From: Przewalskia tangutica
Lineage: Eukaryota; Streptophyta; Magnoliopsida; Solanales; Solanaceae
Direction: 5' to 3'
DNA: 64,000 nt
Assembly (NCBI GenBank): GCA_029844215.1
Contig: CM056726.1
Span: forward strand, 82,575,548-82,639,547
This document shows, in pieces, positions 34,886 through 48,000 of the stretch (positions are counted from its first letter, which is position 1; the number at the start of each line of letters is the position of its first letter). A model generated the notes under the pieces. That model saw only the letters and a program-made list of their open reading frames with translations. It had not been told where the DNA came from and did not search any database. The translations under genes and the position numbers were made by a program.

Positions 34886-36888
34886 TTAACCCAACAAACT
34901 ACGCCCCTCTACTCCTTTAGAAAGACTCTTTTCAACTAAACTCCCGCATACTAACAACCGTAGTATCAAGTCATCTCTACCTTTCAGGACAAGTCACAAT
35001 ACCTTTTTAGAAATTCAATAACCGGCTTCTAAATTACGTGACTTCTTACTTTTTGAAAACAAGTATTAAATACTTCCAGATCAATTCACTTAACTTTCAA
35101 AAATACAATTAGTCTCTTAACCTTTAGAAATCAAGTGACTCCTTTTATTATACAACCCTAGGCAATTGATGCCTAAAAAATCAAGTTGCCTTTTTCACTA
35201 AAATCAAGTCATTTATCTTTCCATAAAGCAAATATAACCAACTCCCCATAAAGTCGTTATATTCACTTTATGCTTTAGCTAAATACAATTTCCTATCCAA
35301 GGGACTTATACGTTTAAAACGAAACAAGTATCAAATACTTTAAAACTCTTCAAGTCCCTTAACTTTTATAAAACATTAGACATCCTTAATACTCTCAAAG
35401 AAGCGAGTTAATCTCCTAACTCACCCAACTTGGCTATTCATAAAACTAGTAAAGGATATCAAGGTCTTGTATGTCTACCGTACTACATACGTGCAACTAT
35501 TCATGCTCAAAGGATAGGAAAAGTTCTATATAAAGTAAGTCACACAACTACCTCTTAACTTCTAAGAGTATATGGAAACATGAAATGACACCACAGGTAT
35601 ATTCCATACATAGAATCATGCCAAAGGAAGGAAGAGGTTCACATACCTCGCGACGATTGTCGACAAGTAGCAAAATGCTCCAAAGTACTTCAACCTTGAT
35701 AGCTATTCCATCCTTCAAATAGGATACGCTATACTTAGTACTTCCACCTAAAATGGTCACCATACGTCCATTAACCTCTTACTTCAAACGTAGAATATTC
35801 TAAGTGCTAAGTCATTAAATTCTACGGAAAATCGGACAGCACCTCCTTTGTGTTTACATACTTTGCCACCTTTTTCAAGGCCGAATACAATAACCAAACA
35901 CGCCCCACTTAAGGGCACACCAATGCAATCAACAATAGGGGATTACACGCCTACTAGACGTGTAAAATTCCGCCCCACAAACGATATTAATTTAATACAA
36001 CAAACTTGGCCAATTCGGCTACATTGAGGTACTACAACATAAATTTTATCCAATTTCCAATTCAATCCAAGTTGTTAGCATAACATGATATCAAGTCGCA
36101 ACCAATTATAACTACTATAATCTTCAAGTCAATACATGCGACGATTCTAATAACGACCCAATTGTAATCTAGCTTAACATGGCTCACATTACATTTCGGA
36201 TTTCCAAGGCCACAATCAATCCATAATCCTTACAAACTTCAACACATATACCTCATGCTAGCAACAAGTATAGCTAACAACAATATAAATAATCTTGTAA
36301 CATTTTCAAAGAACAAGATTATACCTCAACGAATCCTAATCCAACTCCAACCAAGTCGCTCCTTAGCAACCTAGAGCCTCTTCAAGATACTTCAATCCGC
36401 TACTTGAGACCCTTTGAACCACACCAACAACTTTCCTTCAAACTTCCAATCCAAAACCTAGAAAGCCACTAGGTTTTCACTTTGCGACTATCCCGAAAAC
36501 TATCTTTTTCCGAGATTTTTCTATTGAGATACACTTACTATACCCTCATGAACCTTGGTTTAAAGTGGGAAGATTATTGGACAAGAAACAAATTTTTTTC
36601 TCCTTCTTGAATGTTGAACCCGAGAGCACTCTTGCTCTTCCTTCAAGTTTTTGTGAAATTTTTCTAAGTGTTGAGCTTGTCATACTACTACTAGTATTAT
36701 ATAGTGTAATGGAGGGTTAAGGTCTAAACAAATGGGTGGTTTGGATGAGGTCTAATTAAATATCAAGACTAGTGGGACCTTTGACTTGGTCAATGTTGTC
36801 AAGCTCTAAGGCTAGCAAGACTTGTCTTCCTACAAGGGTCAAATGACCCTTTAGTCCATGCTCAATTCGTCCAAGGCATTCTAAGGGG

Positions 36889-36906
36889 GGGTGACACGTG
36901 TCACCC
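36889..36906. promoter_or_regulatory. 18-bp G-box palindrome in solo LTR S2
   Basis: GGGTGACACGTGTCACCC is identical to the palindrome in LTR A although the LTR families differ elsewhere. CACGTG is the known core of plant bZIP/bHLH binding sites; use by the element is inferred. Confidence 0.55.
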
Positions 36907-37042
36907 TCCCATTCGTCACAATATTCGTTTTCCGACAATTTCATAATTCCGATAAATTTTTACAAATCTCAATTCTCAACACTTGTGAGTTCTTACGTAC
37001 GTTCTTAAAACACGTCCTGAAAACACGGGGTGTAACAGTTTT

Positions 37043-37290
37043 CTTGAAGGTACCACCCCGGAAGGGCATGACGAGATTTGGAAAATAGAGGAAACTTAGC
37101 CTGAGGTACTGGGAGCGTTTTCAGATCCTTTGGAGGATATGCCAGGTTGCCTATAAGTTAGCTTTGCCGTCCGACGTGGGAGGCAGTACGTCCGGTCTTT
37201 CATGTTGATACGTTCAGAAGAGTATCGGAGATCCATCCAGAGTGTTCCCCGGTGATGATGACCAAGTTGGAGATAGTAACCCCTAGATTT
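37043..37290 (+). pseudogene. pol: Integrase C-terminal remnant of K, second part
   Basis: Continues from 33703. It reads FLKVPPRKGMTRFGK, then in broken frames K-L-S, VAYKLALPSDVG and a stretch like IGDPSRVFP. These are hallmark words of the integrase C-terminus in plant Ty3/gypsy elements (FLKVSPMKGVMRFGKKGKLSPRYIGPF-type and YRLALPP). Stops and shifts make it nonfunctional as read. The same remnant is present in M and N, and absent from A, J and L. Confidence 0.8.
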
Positions 37291-37607
37291 TGGAAACTGA
37301 AGCAATAACAAGAAGGTGGTAAGTTTATTTAGGAAGTGTTCGAGTGTTCGAGGAGGGTACGACGAGTAAGAGAATAAGAGTGATCATTACTTTTGTGAAG
37401 TAAAGGTGCGAAGGGAATATCTTTTAGACCTTGGGTGGGAGCTTTTGTGATGATAGAGGTGATTCCTCGTGGACTTGGATTTAAGTATTTGCGCATGTTG
37501 TATTGTGGCCATGTGTGGCTTTTGCAAACTGTTAAGTTGTGAGGACCTATATCGTTATCTGTCTTGAGAAGGAACATTCGGGACGAATGTTTCTAAGGAG
37601 GGGAGAA
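37291..37607 (+). other. 3' untranslated interior of K with hairpin and polypurine tract
   Basis: Noncoding. AACATTCG-GGA-CGAATGTT lies at 37573-37591, followed by TCTAAGGAGGGGAGAA up to the 3' LTR. Confidence 0.7.
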
Positions 37608-37801
37608 TGTTATACCCCGTAGTTCCGGAGTATGTACGTGAGGACGTACGTACGTTTGTACAAACCCTAATTAGGTTAAGAATGAAATTGTAAGCTTTCG
37701 ACGGAAAAGATTCCGAACCTTGTGAAGGAAATTCTACGTTTTTAATATTTTTTTAACCGATTACGGATTTTTCCGAGAGACGAAATATTTTGGACCATTA
37801 G
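37608..37801 (+). repeat. 3' LTR of element K, first 194 bp only
   Basis: TGTTATACCCCGTAGTTCCG onward matches 28368-28560 with about one difference, ending TTTTGGACCATTAG. The reverse element L starts at 37802; ATTAG (37797-37801) is its expected target site. Confidence 0.92.
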
Positions 37802-39117
37802 TGTCACGACCCGAATCCGGGTCCGTGACTGGTGCCTTACCCCGGGCACCCTAGTGATACAACATCAGAGAAAATCAGCGGAAATAAAACATGAACATGA
37901 AATGAGAGATATTATAAATAAACATGTCAACCAAAACAGTTGTCTTTCAACATATATATATAAACGTCAATAGCCATAATCCTTACAACCCCGCCACAAC
38001 AAAGGCATGCACTTCTAAGATTTTTACAACAACTATGACGGACAGGGCCCGCCATACCCTCAATGTACAAGAACCTGCATACATCGTGGTAACATACCAA
38101 AGATAAGCCTCCAAGGAACGAGCTTCCCAATACGCCAAAGGTGATCCTAAAAGCGGGATCGACACCGATGTACTTTCTACCGCGCAGATTTAACGCAGCC
38201 CAAGGAGGTCGATAACAGTACCAAGTATGTGAAATCAGAATATCAGAAATGAAATCATAATAGTCTATATAAAGCAGAGACATGTATGATAACCAAACTA
38301 CAAGATACACATATAACGCTTATATCAAGTCGTGGTCTCACGCCCGGTCATTTACTCAAATATAATTATGGGTCTCACGCCCACAACATCATCATGCCCG
38401 CGAATACCTTTCCTCACCGCAGCCTATGATATGATAACATCAAGAAGTACACCAACACCAAGTCCTACCCGATGCCAAAGCCGTAATAACAATACAATAC
38501 AACCAAACCACGGTCGACACGGGGCAAGTGCGAGCCGACTACCAGATACCAAGGCGGTCACGAGTCGACCGGCAAGTACGGTGACCACCGGTACCAAGGT
38601 CAGATCACGAGACTTCGCCACTACACCGAACAGGCAAGTGCGAGGGCTAACTACCGTGTACTAAGGCCGAATCAGCCACGAGACGGGGCAAGTAAAGCCA
38701 CCACCGTGTACCAAGGCCGAACAAGAAGAAACCTCGCGGAGAGCTAGTCCATGGAATAACACTATCATCGTGAACATACCCGTGAAATTTTCCACACCGC
38801 CAGACGCCCAAGTAAGTCCTCAACAAGTCAACCGGCCCTCCATTGAGAGACGCGGTAATATAGAACACAATTCTTGCATAACAAAGGCTATCACAACAAG
38901 AATAGGCAAGTTACACAACAACAAGCATAGGCAAGTTACACAACAACAAACATAGGCAAGTTACACAACAACAAGCATAGGCAAGTTATCCACAACTCAA
39001 GGTACTTTCATTTTATGTCAAAGTCCGGGTTTTAATCCTAAAGTACTACGTACGTTAAGTTCCTTTTAAAGATCCATTCCCTTTTATAAAAGTCACCCGA
39101 TACCCGTAGCATAAAAT
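37802..39117 (-). repeat. 3' LTR of L, terminal part
   Basis: It starts TGTCACGACCCGAATCCGGG, the complement of the LTR 3' end, and runs to ATAAAAT, where element M begins. It continues at 48562 (AGAGTGACTTATATC). The join matches the undisturbed 5' LTR of L near 63500 (CATAAAATAGAGTGACTTATATC). Confidence 0.9.
38885..38998. repeat. 25-bp tandem array in the LTR of L, four units
   Basis: Units of AGGCAAGTTACACAACAACA plus AGCAT repeat at 25-bp steps. A matching array is at about 63305-63385 in the 5' LTR of L. It lies at the place where LTR E has its 48-49 bp array. Confidence 0.85.
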
Positions 39118-42100
39118 TGTCACGACCCGAACCTGGGCCCGTGACTGGTGCCTTACCCCGGGCACCCTAGTGATACAACATCAGAGTAATCAGCGGAACA
39201 TAAACACATACATGAAACAAATGAAGTACAAAACAAGAATCGAGGAAAACTTGCCTTTCGTATATATAAATAACAACTTACAAATGAACGCTTTAATCCT
39301 TTTTACAAACCCCCGCCACAACAAGATTACATGCACTCTAAGAAATGATATGACAACAATGGCGGACAGTGGCGCCATACCCCGAATGTAATACCTACAA
39401 CGACAGGACTATACCAAGATAAGCCTCCGAGAAACGGAGCTTTCCCAAACGCCGAATCGTGACTCCTAAGAGCGAGGATCAACGATCGCGTACCTTTACT
39501 GCGGATGAACGCATCCTCAAGGAGGTCAAGACAACAGTACCGAGTATGTGAAATCAAAATATCAGAATGAAATCATAGTAGTCTATATAAAGCGGGAGAC
39601 ATGTATGATAACCAACTACGATTCACAACAAATAAGCAAATATATCAAGTCGTGACTCACGCCTCAAGTCATCACTCGATATAACAATGGGTCTCACGCC
39701 CACAACATCAATCATGCCCGCGAATACCTTCCTCATCGCCATCGATGATAGAAAAACACCAAGGAATACACATGAACAATGTGTCCCACTGTGTCTAAAT
39801 AAAACGAGACGGGGTAAGTGCGAAGGCATAGCCGACTACTAACACCTACGCACTAACAAGGTCATAAATCAGACAAGATATCTGCTTGCATCGTCACATG
39901 ATCAAAGCCGGTCACTCGCTCGCAGATCAAATGTGCGCGCGCTAGCCCTCGAACTTTCCGCACTCCGCGTAGGCCAACCTCATAGGCCCGCATGAGGTAT
40001 AACCTCGCATCGAGGTAGCTACTCCGGCATCGCCCCGACTCGCGACCGCATGGCCACATGTAACCGCGTGACCATAAAGGCCGCACACTAACTCGAACTC
40101 GTAGCTCGCGATAGCCCCTCGGACCCGCATGAGGTATTCTCGAATCATGGTCCTGCATCACCGAGTCTACCCCCAGACGGAGGCGCTTAACCCCGAAACA
40201 CGGTGAGTGGTATAATACCAACATAATAGGTTTATCGCTTAAACAACATAAGCACAATCGAGGAAAACCCCTTTACACCAACGTCACAGAATAATAACAC
40301 ACGTAGCATCCTAATATGATTACTTATCAAAGCATCACGAAGGTATTACAAGGCTATCACAAACCAACACAATCAAGTTATACACACAAGGTACTTTCTA
40401 CTATATGTCACATGTTCGGTTTCTATCCCCAAAGTACTTCATACATTAACCTTTTTTAAAAGATACGTTACTTTCACAAAAGTCACACAATACGTAGTAT
40501 ATGAAAATAGAGGATTATCTTTTGAAGTGAATCAAAACACTTATCTTTGTAAAATCAAGTAACAACATTATTATTCAAACGCCCAAGTTTGCCTAATTTC
40601 AAATGTTCACGCTTTCTTATTTTAGAAAGGTTTCGTAGTTCATAGTCTTATTCATTTAAGAATACAATTCTTCTTTAAACTATCCGAGAAACATAAGTCT
40701 TATATGTGAGTAGGATATTCTTGTTTATAGCAATCTTATTACAAAGACCATGATCTAGGAAACATCATTTTGTCTCATCTTAGCTTCTATGCGGATGGAA
40801 GTTTCTACGATTTTAATAATACTAAATCACAAAACATTTCCTTTTATTAACGCTGCATGGTTTGTCGATACACACTGATTTCCAAATCAAGAAACATTCT
40901 TAAGCCGTTATTACCTAACTTCCCATAAAGCTAGTATAACTCTTAAGTTTTCAAAACCAAGTATTACTTCTTCTTTCAAATGATTCAAAAATCTTTTGAA
41001 ATACTTCAAGTTCTTTATTAACACATAACAAGCCAGTTATAGTTCAGATCAGTTACCTTTTAAAAACCACAAGTATTTTCTTACCAACATAAAGTTGTTA
41101 TAACCAACTTCCCATAAAGCCGTTATAACACTTTATGTTTTAAACCAATCAAATACATTTAGCACACGTGACGCTCACCGTACTACATAGTTCACACATA
41201 TCATGCTAGAAGAGATAGGAAGAGGTCCACATACCTCGCGACGATTATCGACTAATAGCAAAACGCCCAAGTACTTCCAACCGCTTACTCCTTCAAGCCA
41301 AGTAGATCGCGCCACACGTAGTACTTCAACCTATAAGGCCACAAGGCGCTTATTAACATTTAGATCCCTTCGTAGAACATTCTACAGAAAATTCGGCAGC
41401 ACCTCCCCCCCCCGCAACCGCGTAAATCTCCTCCTCTATCGGGGCCGGCTACCAAGCCAACCAGGGGGGGGGTTATAAGTCTAAACCGGACGTGCACAAT
41501 TCTACCTCACAGAAAGCTACACAAGTCTACTGTAATACGGTCCTATGTAAATACAGCTCAAGATTCTTCTTCGAAAGGTTTCTTATTATTCAGGCTTAAG
41601 TCCAAAGACATTGCCGATAACTACGTTCAGTTCTATATATAGTATACTTCAACTATATAATCATACAACATGTAATTTTCAATTACAATAGAGGGACAAG
41701 ATATTTACCTCGATAAGCCCATAATTATCCAAGTATAAAGTCGATCCTGGGCAATCGTTTAGCTCCAACTCCGAGCGCTCCAACCCGCTCTAAACCACCC
41801 TTAGAAGTTCTAACCAACTTCTACACAATACTCCAACGGACTATGGAGATTTTCCTAGGGTTTCGGTTTTGTGACTGACGGGAAGTATAATAGTATTTCT
41901 GGGCTTTTCATATAGGTATAACCTTAGAATACTACAAGGTATACGGCTAAGGTAATTTGGGCATTATAACAATACTTTTGAGAGTATTTCTACCAAGAGG
42001 GGGGGTGTATTATACGAGACAACTAGGCTAGGGGGGGGGGTACCCCACGGCCACACTACAAGGAGGGGGGGAAGGGCTCTCGGCCAAGGGGGCCTTTCAA

Positions 42101-42615
42101 AGGGGGAGAGGGGCTCTTGGACGAGAGTCAACAAGAGGGGAGAGGGAGGGATTTTAACACTTAGGAAATATTTGGAATGGATGAAGAAGTCATCCTAAGG
42201 GGGGTATTTATAGCACAAGCCAAGGCCAACCAATGGCCAAGATCTTGCCAAGTGCATAGCAAGTGTAGGGCCAAGATCTTGCCAAGTGCACCTTATCCAT
42301 CTAACACAAAAATATCCTACCAACCCTTGACCAAACAAGGCCAACTTTCGGCCACCTTTACCGCCCCCACTCCACCAATGAGAGGGTGCCAAGTGGCGCC
42401 CTCTTGTTGGTCCAAAATGTTTCGTGTCTCGGAAAAATCCGCACAAAATAAAAATGACATAGCCAAAATTCCCTACGAAAGTCGTGGAAAACGCTTTCAC
42501 TAAAAACGACTCTAACCGTGTTGTAAACAAATAAATTTCGGCCCAGCCTAATTCTCAAGTTCAAATTTTCTACGTACGTCCTTACGTACATACTCTGGAA
42601 ATACGGGGTATAACA
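39118..42615 (-). repeat. 3' LTR of M (family 1, 3498 bp)
   Basis: TGTCACGACCCGAACCTGGG to GGGGTATAACA. TATA box complement TATTTATA at 42205-42212. Short GC-rich CGCATGAGGTAT/CCGCATAGG-like repeats fill about 39850-40160 (variable slot). G-runs of 7 to 10 lie at 41999-42130, downstream of the TATA box on the transcribed side. Confidence 0.92.
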
Positions 42616-43400
42616 TTCTCCCCTCCTTAGAAACATTCGTCTCGAATGTTCCTTCTAAGTCTCAAAACAAACGTGCGCCAGTATAGTCTTCACTACCATA
42701 CTTACGAAACAATCCTGCCACAATGGCCACGCATAATACAATCGCGAAAATACTTATATCCAAGTCCACGAGGAAACACTCTAACATCATAAAGCATACC
42801 ACTTTTGTCACTTTGCCGCGAGGTTCTAGTGTCACCCGGCGACCCAACAAATGGTACCGGACTACACGCGATCCCCGAGGTCGCCGTGACACTCGAACTC
42901 TTACCACATTTCGAAATCGTCAGCTTTCCAAAACTCGGGTTACTATCTCTAACGTGGTCATCATTAATCGAACACTCTGGATGGATCTCGATACTTTCCC
43001 GATCATAACAATACTAAAGATCGACATACCGCTTCCTAAGTCGGACGCAAAAACTAACATATAGCAACCCGCCTATTCTTCACATGGACTCAAAGGCCCA
43101 AAGTAACTCGGGCTAAGTTCCTCTCAGATTCCAAAACTCGTCACACCCACCCCGGTGGTACTTTCAAGACCGACCGTCAACTCAACTCTAAGCGTCGCCG
43201 ATTATCCGCACGATTTCTCCGAGCCGCCGTAACCTCTTCTAGACAAGCTTTACTCTATCCACAAATTACTGGAACAAGCTCAACCAACTATCCAATCTTG
43301 CCAACGCCGAACCAATCAACCTAAGAACTTACACTTCCGCCCCTACAAGGCGTCACAAGGCGATATCCGAACACTGAAATTGTATCTATAAAACACTTCC
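42616..43400 (-). pseudogene. pol: 3' end of M interior: polypurine tract, hairpin and integrase remnant
   Basis: Next to the LTR is the complement of a GGAGGGGAGAA tract and the inverted repeat AACATTCG-TCT-CGAATGTT (42632-42650). Reading the minus strand from about 43370, decayed words for the integrase end are traceable (a SPCDAL-like match to SPYEAL, GRKCK, then LKVPPG). This matches K 33491-33703 plus 37043-37260. Frames are broken throughout. Confidence 0.65.
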
Positions 43401-44261
43401 CCAACAGGAGATAACAATTCTCGCAACTATCCCCGAAATCCAACCACTGGCCCGAGGGCGAATGTGATTCTGAGACTCACCTGAGTTCTTAACCCTGCTT
43501 GGTAAAACTTCCAGAAACAAAAACAGTGCACTGGCTCCACTGTCTGCCATAAGGTGAAGGTATGCACACCGTGCAGCCTTACAACTTTTCTGATACATAA
43601 TCTCGCATAAACCTCTGACTAGTAAACGGTCTATGCTAGAAGACAATACGGCTGACCTCCTCGGCCCGACCATCGGGTCGAATCGTCCACGACCAGACGT
43701 TGGTTAACTAAACTCGGGCCTAACACCCTCGTAACCCCAACCCAAAGCGGGACCACCACAAACTGACCCCACCACCAAACCTGCCGCGGGTTGACCCGCA
43801 TCGTGGCCTCAACCCGACCCGGCAACGCGCATCATACTAGCTCCCCGAACCGGAACAATCTCACTAATCACGTTACGAAAACCTAGCGGTCTTCTTAGCT
43901 CAACTACCCTCTTTCATTCCACACTACTCAGGGACTAATCCCACCAACATAACTCACGTGCATTAAGCACTCCTATAAGGGTCAAACATAAACAATACAT
44001 CTTTTACTCGAGATGGCCTTACCTCTAAGGTCTCTACGTATAAAACTCTAAGGCTCACACCTTCTATCCCCAAAATCTTACTCGGTTAACCCACCATGAT
44101 TTCTAATCACAACTAACACACCGCTATCGTAACATAGCACTTAAGGTATACTCACCTTATCACACATACAGATCTCTGAGGGTTAAGGATATATCTATAT
44201 TCATCGCTTCACTCCCTTAGTCGTCTAATCAAACTCGCCTGCAGGCGATAGCAAGGAAGGT
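43401..44261 (-). other. Noncoding interior of M
   Basis: Complement of the K stretch 32629-33480: it has GCGGGTTGACCCGC, ATCTTTTACTCGAG and CTCTGAGGGTTAAGGATATA landmarks. No coding motif is recognised. Confidence 0.65.
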
Positions 44262-44896
44262 GACGACTACCCATCGATCTCAAGGCTAAGTCCTCCTACA
44301 AGGACACTCTTTCGACAATGCACTCGACGGTCATAGGTACAACAAGTACCAACTAAAAGACGACATTCCCGGGATGGCGTCACACATCGCGAACCTAAGA
44401 TCCGAGCTCGACCAACTCCTGCACTCGAACGCCCCGAAATTTGTGGAGGACTCGCCAGACCGTGGATGTGCATAATCTAATCTGTTGGTGAGGCGACTCG
44501 CCTCGAAAGTTACCAAAGGACCTTGCCGCTCGCCTCTTCTATCGCCCTTCGTTAACCCGCCGATCTCTTCACGCCTCTGGCCGCAAAGCCCGCATACGTG
44601 CCATGCCGCTTCAATCAAGAATTACTCTTGCACAACCTCTCTTAGATAGTCATCAAGACTCGCGTACATCGGTATACTCTATACTCATCGCTCCTGGCCG
44701 CGAATCAAGGTCCAAACATCGTGCCGCAGAGAATCGCCGCCGTCTGCTAAAACTCTGCGGGGCTAGTGGCGTCGCAGAACTCCCGAATGAAGCACTATCC
44801 TAGGTAATGATTTGGCTCGCCTCGCCACCCTCTCAACTCTACTCGCGCCTCCTCGGCCGCTTTGCCTCCTCGCCCGGTTGCCCTACGCGAAGGCAT
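44262..44896 (-). pseudogene. gag: gag of element M, capsid-deleted, heavily frameshifted
   Basis: The start is placed at the ATG complement CAT at 44894-44896, in the context of the conserved ATGCCTNCGCG start of J and N. On the minus strand ATGAGTATAGAGTATACCGA near 44690 matches the K junction (AGAGAATATAGAGTGCACCGA), so the capsid domain is missing in the same way. The linker and a degenerate nucleocapsid (GECRLL...CCTYDRR.HCRKS) follow near 44270-44390. The zinc knuckle is unrecognisable as a functional motif in this reading. Confidence 0.65.
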
Positions 44897-45081
44897 AACG
44901 ATAAGGAAATAATTTCGCCGGAGGTCCAACTAACAACACAAATTTCTAAGGCACGATCTCGAGTGAGAAGAATAGAAACCAATCCTAAATACCCTATAGC
45001 CTCCTGATTATGGTGGTGCACAACACACCGATAATCAAGACTCTCATCGATACGGTGCAGAGACACTTTCCGAGGATTAAT

Positions 45082-45093
45082 CGCTCGATACCA
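45082..45093 (-). other. Primer-binding site of M (initiator-Met tRNA type, damaged)
   Basis: CGCTCGATACCA is the complement of TGGTATCGAGCG, the same CAG-lacking form as in K. Confidence 0.8.
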
Positions 45094-45097
45094 CTTT

Positions 45098-48000
45098 TGT
45101 CACGACCAACTCGCGTGATCGTGCCTTACCCGGGCACCCTAGTGATACAACATCGAGTAATCACTGAACATAAACACATACATGAAACAAATGAAGTACA
45201 AAACAAGAATCGAGGAAAACTTGCCTTTCGATATATATAAATAACAACTCTTACAAATGAACAGCTTTAATCCTTTTTACAAACCCCGCCCACAACAAGA
45301 TTCTGCACTTCTAAGAAATGATATGACAACAATGGCGGGACAGGGCCCGCCATACCCCCGAATGTAATACCTACAACGACGGGGACTATACGAAGATAAG
45401 CCTCCGAGAAACGGAGCTTTCCCAAACGAATCGTGACCCTAAGAGCGAGGATCAACGATCGGGCGTACCTTTACTCGCGGCATGAACGCATCCCCGAGGA
45501 GGTCAAGATAACAGTGCCGAGTATGTGAAATCAAAATATCAGAATGAAATCATAGTAGTCTATATAAAGCAGAGACATGTATGATAACCAACTACGATTC
45601 ACAACAAATAAGCGATATATCAAGTCAGGGACTCACGCCCTCGAAGTCATCACTCCAATATAACAATGGGTCTCACGCCCACAACATCAATCATGCCCGC
45701 GGAATACCTTCCTCACTGCCGGCAGTCAATGATAGAAAAACACCAAGGAATACACATGAACAACAGGTCCCACCTGTGTCTAAATAAAACAGTACGGGGT
45801 AAGTACGAAGGCATAGCCGACTACTAACACCCACAGTACTAACAAGGTCATAAACTGTATCAAGATATCTGTCTAGACCGTCACATGATCAAAGCTGGTC
45901 ACTCGCCCGCAGTATCAAATGTGCGCGTCTAGCCCTGGAACTTTCCGCAGCTCCGCATAGGCCAACCTCATAGGCCCGCATGAGGTATAACCCCGCATCG
46001 AGGTAGCTACTCCCGGCATCGCCCCGACTCGCACCGCACGGCCACATGCACCGCATGACCATAAAGGCCGCACACTAACACGAACTCTCGTAGCTCCGCA
46101 TAGGCCCCGGGACCCGCATGAGGTATTCTCGAATCATGGTCCTGCATCGCCGAGTCTACCCCGTGACGGAGGCGCCTTAACCCCGGAAACACGGTGAGTG
46201 GTATAATACCAACATAACGTTTATGGTTTAAACAACATAAGCAAAATCAAGTGAAAACCCCTTTACACCAACGTCACAGAATAATAACACACGTAGCATC
46301 CTAATATGATTACTTATCAAAGCATCACGAAGGTATTACAAGGCTATCACAAACCAACACAATCAAGTTATACACACAAGGTACTTTCTACTATATGTCA
46401 CATGTTCGGGTTTCTATCCCCAAAGTACTTCATACATTAACCTTTTTTTTAAAAGATACGTTACTTTCACAAAAGTCACACAATACCCGTAGTATATGAA
46501 AATAGAGGGATTATCTTTTGAAGTGAATCAAAACACTTATCTTTGTAAAATCAAGTAACAACATTATTATTCAAACGTCCAAGTTTGCCTAATTTCAAAT
46601 GTTCACGTTTCTTATTTTAGAAAGGTTTCGTAGTTCATAGTCTTATTCATTTAAGAATACAATTCTTCTTTAAACTATCTGAGAAACATAAGTCTTATAT
46701 GTGAGTAGGATATTCTTGTTTATAGCAATCTTATTACAGCAGCCATGATCTAGGAAACATCATTTTGTCTCATCTTAGCTTCTATGCAGATGGAAGTTTC
46801 TACTGATTTTAATAATACTAAATCTGTCAAAACATTTCCTTTTATTAACGCTGCAGTGGTTTGTCGATACACACTGATTCAAATCAAGAAACATTCTTAA
46901 GCCGTTATTACCTAACTTCCCATAAAGCTAGTATAACTCTTAAGTTTTCAAAACCAAGTATTACTTCTTCTTTCAAATGATTCAAAAATCTTTTGAAATA
47001 CTTCAAGTTCTTTATTAACACATAACAAGCGCTTATAGTTCGGATCGCTACCTTTAAAACCACAAGTATTTTCTTACCAACATAAAGTTGTTATAACTAA
47101 CTTCCCATAAAGCCGTTATAACACTTTATGTTTTAAACCAATCAAATACATTTAGCACATGCGTCTACCGTACTACATAGTTCACACATATCATGCTAGA
47201 AGAGATAGGAAGAGGTCCACATACCTCGCGACGATTATCGACTAATAGCAAACGCCCAAGTACTTCCAACCGCTTCGCTACTCCTTCAAGCCAAGTAGAT
47301 CGCGCCACACGTAGTACTTCAACCTATAAGGCCACAAGGCGCTTATTAACATTTAGATCCCTTCAGAACATTCTACGTAAAATTCAAAGACTCTCCCGCA
47401 ACCGCGTAAATCTCCTCTCTATCTGGGCCGCTACCAAGCCAACGGGGTTATAAGTCTAAACCGGACGTGCACAATTCTACCTCACGTAAAGCTACACAAG
47501 TCTCATCAGAATACGGTCCTATGTAAATACAATTCAAGACTCTTCTTTCAAAGGTTTCTTATTATTCAGCTTAAGTCCAAAGACATCCGATAACTACGTT
47601 CAGTTCTATATATAGTATACTTCAACTATATAATCATACAACATGTAATTTTCAATTACAATAGAGGACAAGATATTTACCTCGATAAGCCCATAATTAT
47701 CCAAGTATAAAGTCGATCCGGGCAATCGCTTAGCTCCAACTCCGAGCGCTCCAACCGCTCTAAACCACCCTTAGAAGTTCTAACCAACTTCTACACAATA
47801 CTCCAACTGACTATGGAGATTTTCCTAGGTTTCGGTTTTGTAGTGACGGGAAGTATAATAGTATTTCGGCTTTTCATATAGGTATAACCTTAGAATACTA
47901 CAAGGTATACGGCTAAGGTAATTTGGGCATTATAACAATACTTTTGAGAGTATTTCTACCAAGAGGGGTGTATTATACGAGACAACTAGGCAGTGGGGTA

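Larger units (their letters stand above)
33704..37037 (-). mobile_element. Solo LTR S2 (family 2, reverse, 3334 bp), target site GTTTT
   Basis: It begins TGTCACGACCCGACCCG and ends ACACGGGGTGTAACA. GTTTT flanks it perfectly (33699-33703 and 37038-37042). The two flanks join the integrase remnant of K across the site. No interior or second LTR is present. It therefore inserted after K had lost its pol and then recombined to a solo LTR. Confidence 0.95.
28368..37801 (+). mobile_element. Element K: non-autonomous LTR retrotransposon with deleted gag and integrase remnant
   Basis: 5' LTR 28368-31612; interior 31613-37607, which contains the later solo LTR S2; 3' LTR from 37608, cut at 37801 by element L. 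Without S2 and its extra target copy the interior is about 2.66 kb. The first 190 bp of the two LTRs differ by about one base, so the insertion is recent. Coding content is an internally deleted gag and the C-terminal end of integrase. Confidence 0.9.

Noticed and set aside
42723..43064. 113-codon plus-strand frame in M
   Set aside because: It overlaps, on the opposite strand, the integrase remnant and 3' untranslated part of M, and has no equivalent at the same place in N as a conserved frame.
44807..45240. Short plus-strand frames between gag and the LTR of M
   Set aside because: They cover the gag leader and primer-binding site of M on the opposite strand and run into the LTR; no homology is recognised.
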